The notes under the pieces: model-generated | Told to the model about the DNA's origin: nothing | The model's input: the letters and a program-made list of their open reading frames with translations, nothing else | The model's database searches: none | DNA from: Neoechinorhynchus agilis | Lineage: Eukaryota > Acanthocephala | Length of the DNA: 64,000 nucleotides | Assembly: GCA_051530055.1 (NCBI GenBank) | Contig: CM121342.1 | Location: forward strand, 9,796,001-9,860,000 | Direction: 5' to 3' | Program-made: the position numbers and the translations under genes | Part shown: positions 62,678-64,000 of the stretch, in pieces | How positions within the stretch are numbered: position 1 is the first letter of the stretch | Layout: every line of letters begins with the position of its first letter

Positions 62678-62765
62678 TTTGACCGAACACCGATCGGGTA
62701 CGAGATCTGTTTCGGATAACCGAAAACCCAATGTGATTCTAGTTTTTGAAGCTAGACAACAGATA
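62678..62765 (-). repeat. Solo inverted copy of the ~390-bp array unit
   Basis: Read on the minus strand it matches the unit around CTAGCTT...CACATTG...TATCCGAAACAGATCTCGT and the CGATCGG/GTTCGG stem region of the array at 53.4-55.6 kb. It shares ~90 bp only, diverged by several bases. Confidence 0.8.
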
Positions 62766-63341
62766 TGAATTTTTTTAACACACGCGTGGGAATTGGTTAA
62801 ATGAAAGCAAAATAGGGACAGCAATTCGAGTAAAATTGACGTTTCCGGTAATGATTTAAATTCCGCTATGTATAGTCAAATACGATTAATTGGACCACAG
62901 TTTAATCCGAACAGCCAATTATTAGAACCAAAACGATCGCGTGGAGTTCACTGTTGTGCTACATATGTATCCTTCTACTGTTTTCAATTGATTTGGGAAC
63001 ATCCGTTAAGTTTAAGTAAAATTCGCTTTGCTTAAACAATTCTTTGAGTCAAGTGTTCTAATGCTCGAATATTTTGAAAATTAACATGAAATAAATCAGC
63101 GTGTGCAATTCGAAAAACTTTTTTAAAAGTACACTAACAGAATACTATCTTCGTTTTTAGATGTTGTTTAAATCCACTGTGCCTGCAGTTCCATCAATAG
63201 AGTAAATATAAATAATTCAAGTTATATTGGCAGTATTTTCAAATGAATAATACAAAAATTTAATTGTACGGTTTTCGTGCGAAAAAGCTTTGATTTAGAT
63301 TAAATCGCGCTTTTAAAGCACAAAAAATCTTTTATAATTCT
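62766..63341. other. Intergenic DNA
   Basis: AT-rich, no gene or repeat recognised. Confidence 0.5.
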
Positions 63342-63882
63342 ATGCTAAAAAACCGTACGTTTGCTTTTGACATCCTGGAGAAATTATACTTTCAGATCAC
63401 CGAAATTGTTCAAGTAAGGATGGTTCTTACTTCACAACGATGGTTACCCTTGGCATTCTTCGCCCGGACAAAATTAGATTTCAAAGTTCCGTACCCTCGT
63501 CATGATCGAATGAGAATGTTGGAAGAGATTACTAAGCCCGTAATTGAAATGGAAGTACCTGATCCAATTGAAGGCTGTCTACGTTTTAAAACAGCTGAAA
63601 TGAAAAAATCTAACTTGGTTAGAATATCGGCTTTTTGCGATTTGTGTTAACATTTTAAAAATTATACAGATTTCAAAGTATGACAAAGTTATGGCTAACT
63701 ACATAAAGGATATGTTTGAGCGAAATGAGATGATTTTAATATGTCATGAACTTTGGGTTCGACCTATACTCGAGTTCAATTTTCGTGTCATTTTAAGAGC
63801 AGAAGACTCATGCCAATTTCACATATCAGCAGCATGCTTTCAATTTTTTTGTAATTTGCATTTATTATTCAAAGAAGCATGA
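63342..63882 (+). CDS. Probable mitochondrial ribosomal protein L10, partial
   Basis: Two exons join in phase: 63342-63617 and 63670-63882, around a 52-bp GTTAGA/TACAG intron. The mid-part KVPYPRHDRMRMLEEITKP recalls the segment of MRPL10 just before the L10 domain. MANYIKDMFERNEMILICHE and FNFRVILRAEDSC resemble the helix and strand pattern of mitochondrial L10 near its start. The N-terminus is basic. The match is by eye and short, so the product is a likely guess. The gene may continue beyond the window and the final codons may be intron. An alternative is an unknown basic protein. Confidence 0.4.
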
Positions 63883-64000
63883 TATTTACGCCTAGCAAAC
63901 ATCTTCAGTAAAAAGCATTTCAAATTTTAGCGGTAAACTTTAAATACGATTGTTTGATTGATTATACCCGATGGGCACATTCAATTTTTTTATTGTCGTA

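Overview
The window is eukaryotic nuclear DNA, AT-rich, from a small-bodied animal. It carries metazoan-type genes (an NR4A nuclear receptor, a CSL/Su(H) Notch-pathway factor, KMT5A, an ACAP-type ArfGAP, a neuronal calcium sensor, a tetraspanin, BPNT1, AMMECR1 and DPH3). These genes have very short introns (mostly about 40-60 bp) with GT...AG borders. Eight start codons sit 0-17 nt after a splice-acceptor-like AG, which fits spliced-leader trans-splicing or very short first exons. Proteins are fast-evolving and introns tiny. A nematode-like or other small ecdysozoan or lophotrochozoan genome is plausible, but the species cannot be fixed from the sequence.

Layout. 1-4.3 kb is a ~150-bp satellite. 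4.3-9.4 kb is mostly non-coding, with a long hairpin and unidentified exon-like stretches. 9.4-11.5 kb is NR4A (+). 11.9-12.3 kb is a likely amidated-neuropeptide precursor (-). 14.0-16.4 kb is a divergent CSL factor (+). 16.8-17.9 kb is a Gypsy fossil. 18.5-22.6 kb is an ACAP-like ArfGAP (-). 23.2-26.2 kb is a pile of same-strand LINE remnants with a second Gypsy fragment inside. 26.7-27.8 kb is KMT5A (-). 31.3-32.1 kb is a neuronal calcium sensor (-). 36.7-37.6 kb is AMMECR1 (+). 37.8-38.7 kb is a ~300-bp triplication that runs into the last exon of DPH3 (-). 40.6-41.5 kb holds two small secretory-pathway genes, tail to tail. 43.5-44.3 kb is a type I membrane protein. 46.7-47.6 kb is a tetraspanin (-). 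50.9-52.6 kb is BPNT1 (-), head to head with an intronless globin-like gene. 53.4-55.6 kb is a ~380-400-bp tandem array and 56.3-59.8 kb a 93-bp satellite. 60.2-62.3 kb has small secreted proteins (-). 63.3 kb to the end may be mitochondrial ribosomal protein L10.

The genes are not an operon or a shared pathway; they are a mixed set of signalling, chromatin, trafficking and housekeeping genes. The unusual content is mainly repeats: a family of fold-back (MITE-like) elements sharing a loop core in introns and intergenic DNA, several unrelated long hairpins, a frame-preserving 93-bp satellite with higher-order structure, and a ~390-bp array whose unit recurs once, inverted, 7 kb away. Other points of interest are a globin-like protein without the usual proximal histidine, an NR4A ligand domain without the usual C-terminal motif, and a DPH3 tail taken from repeat DNA. 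No tRNA, rRNA or CRISPR was seen.
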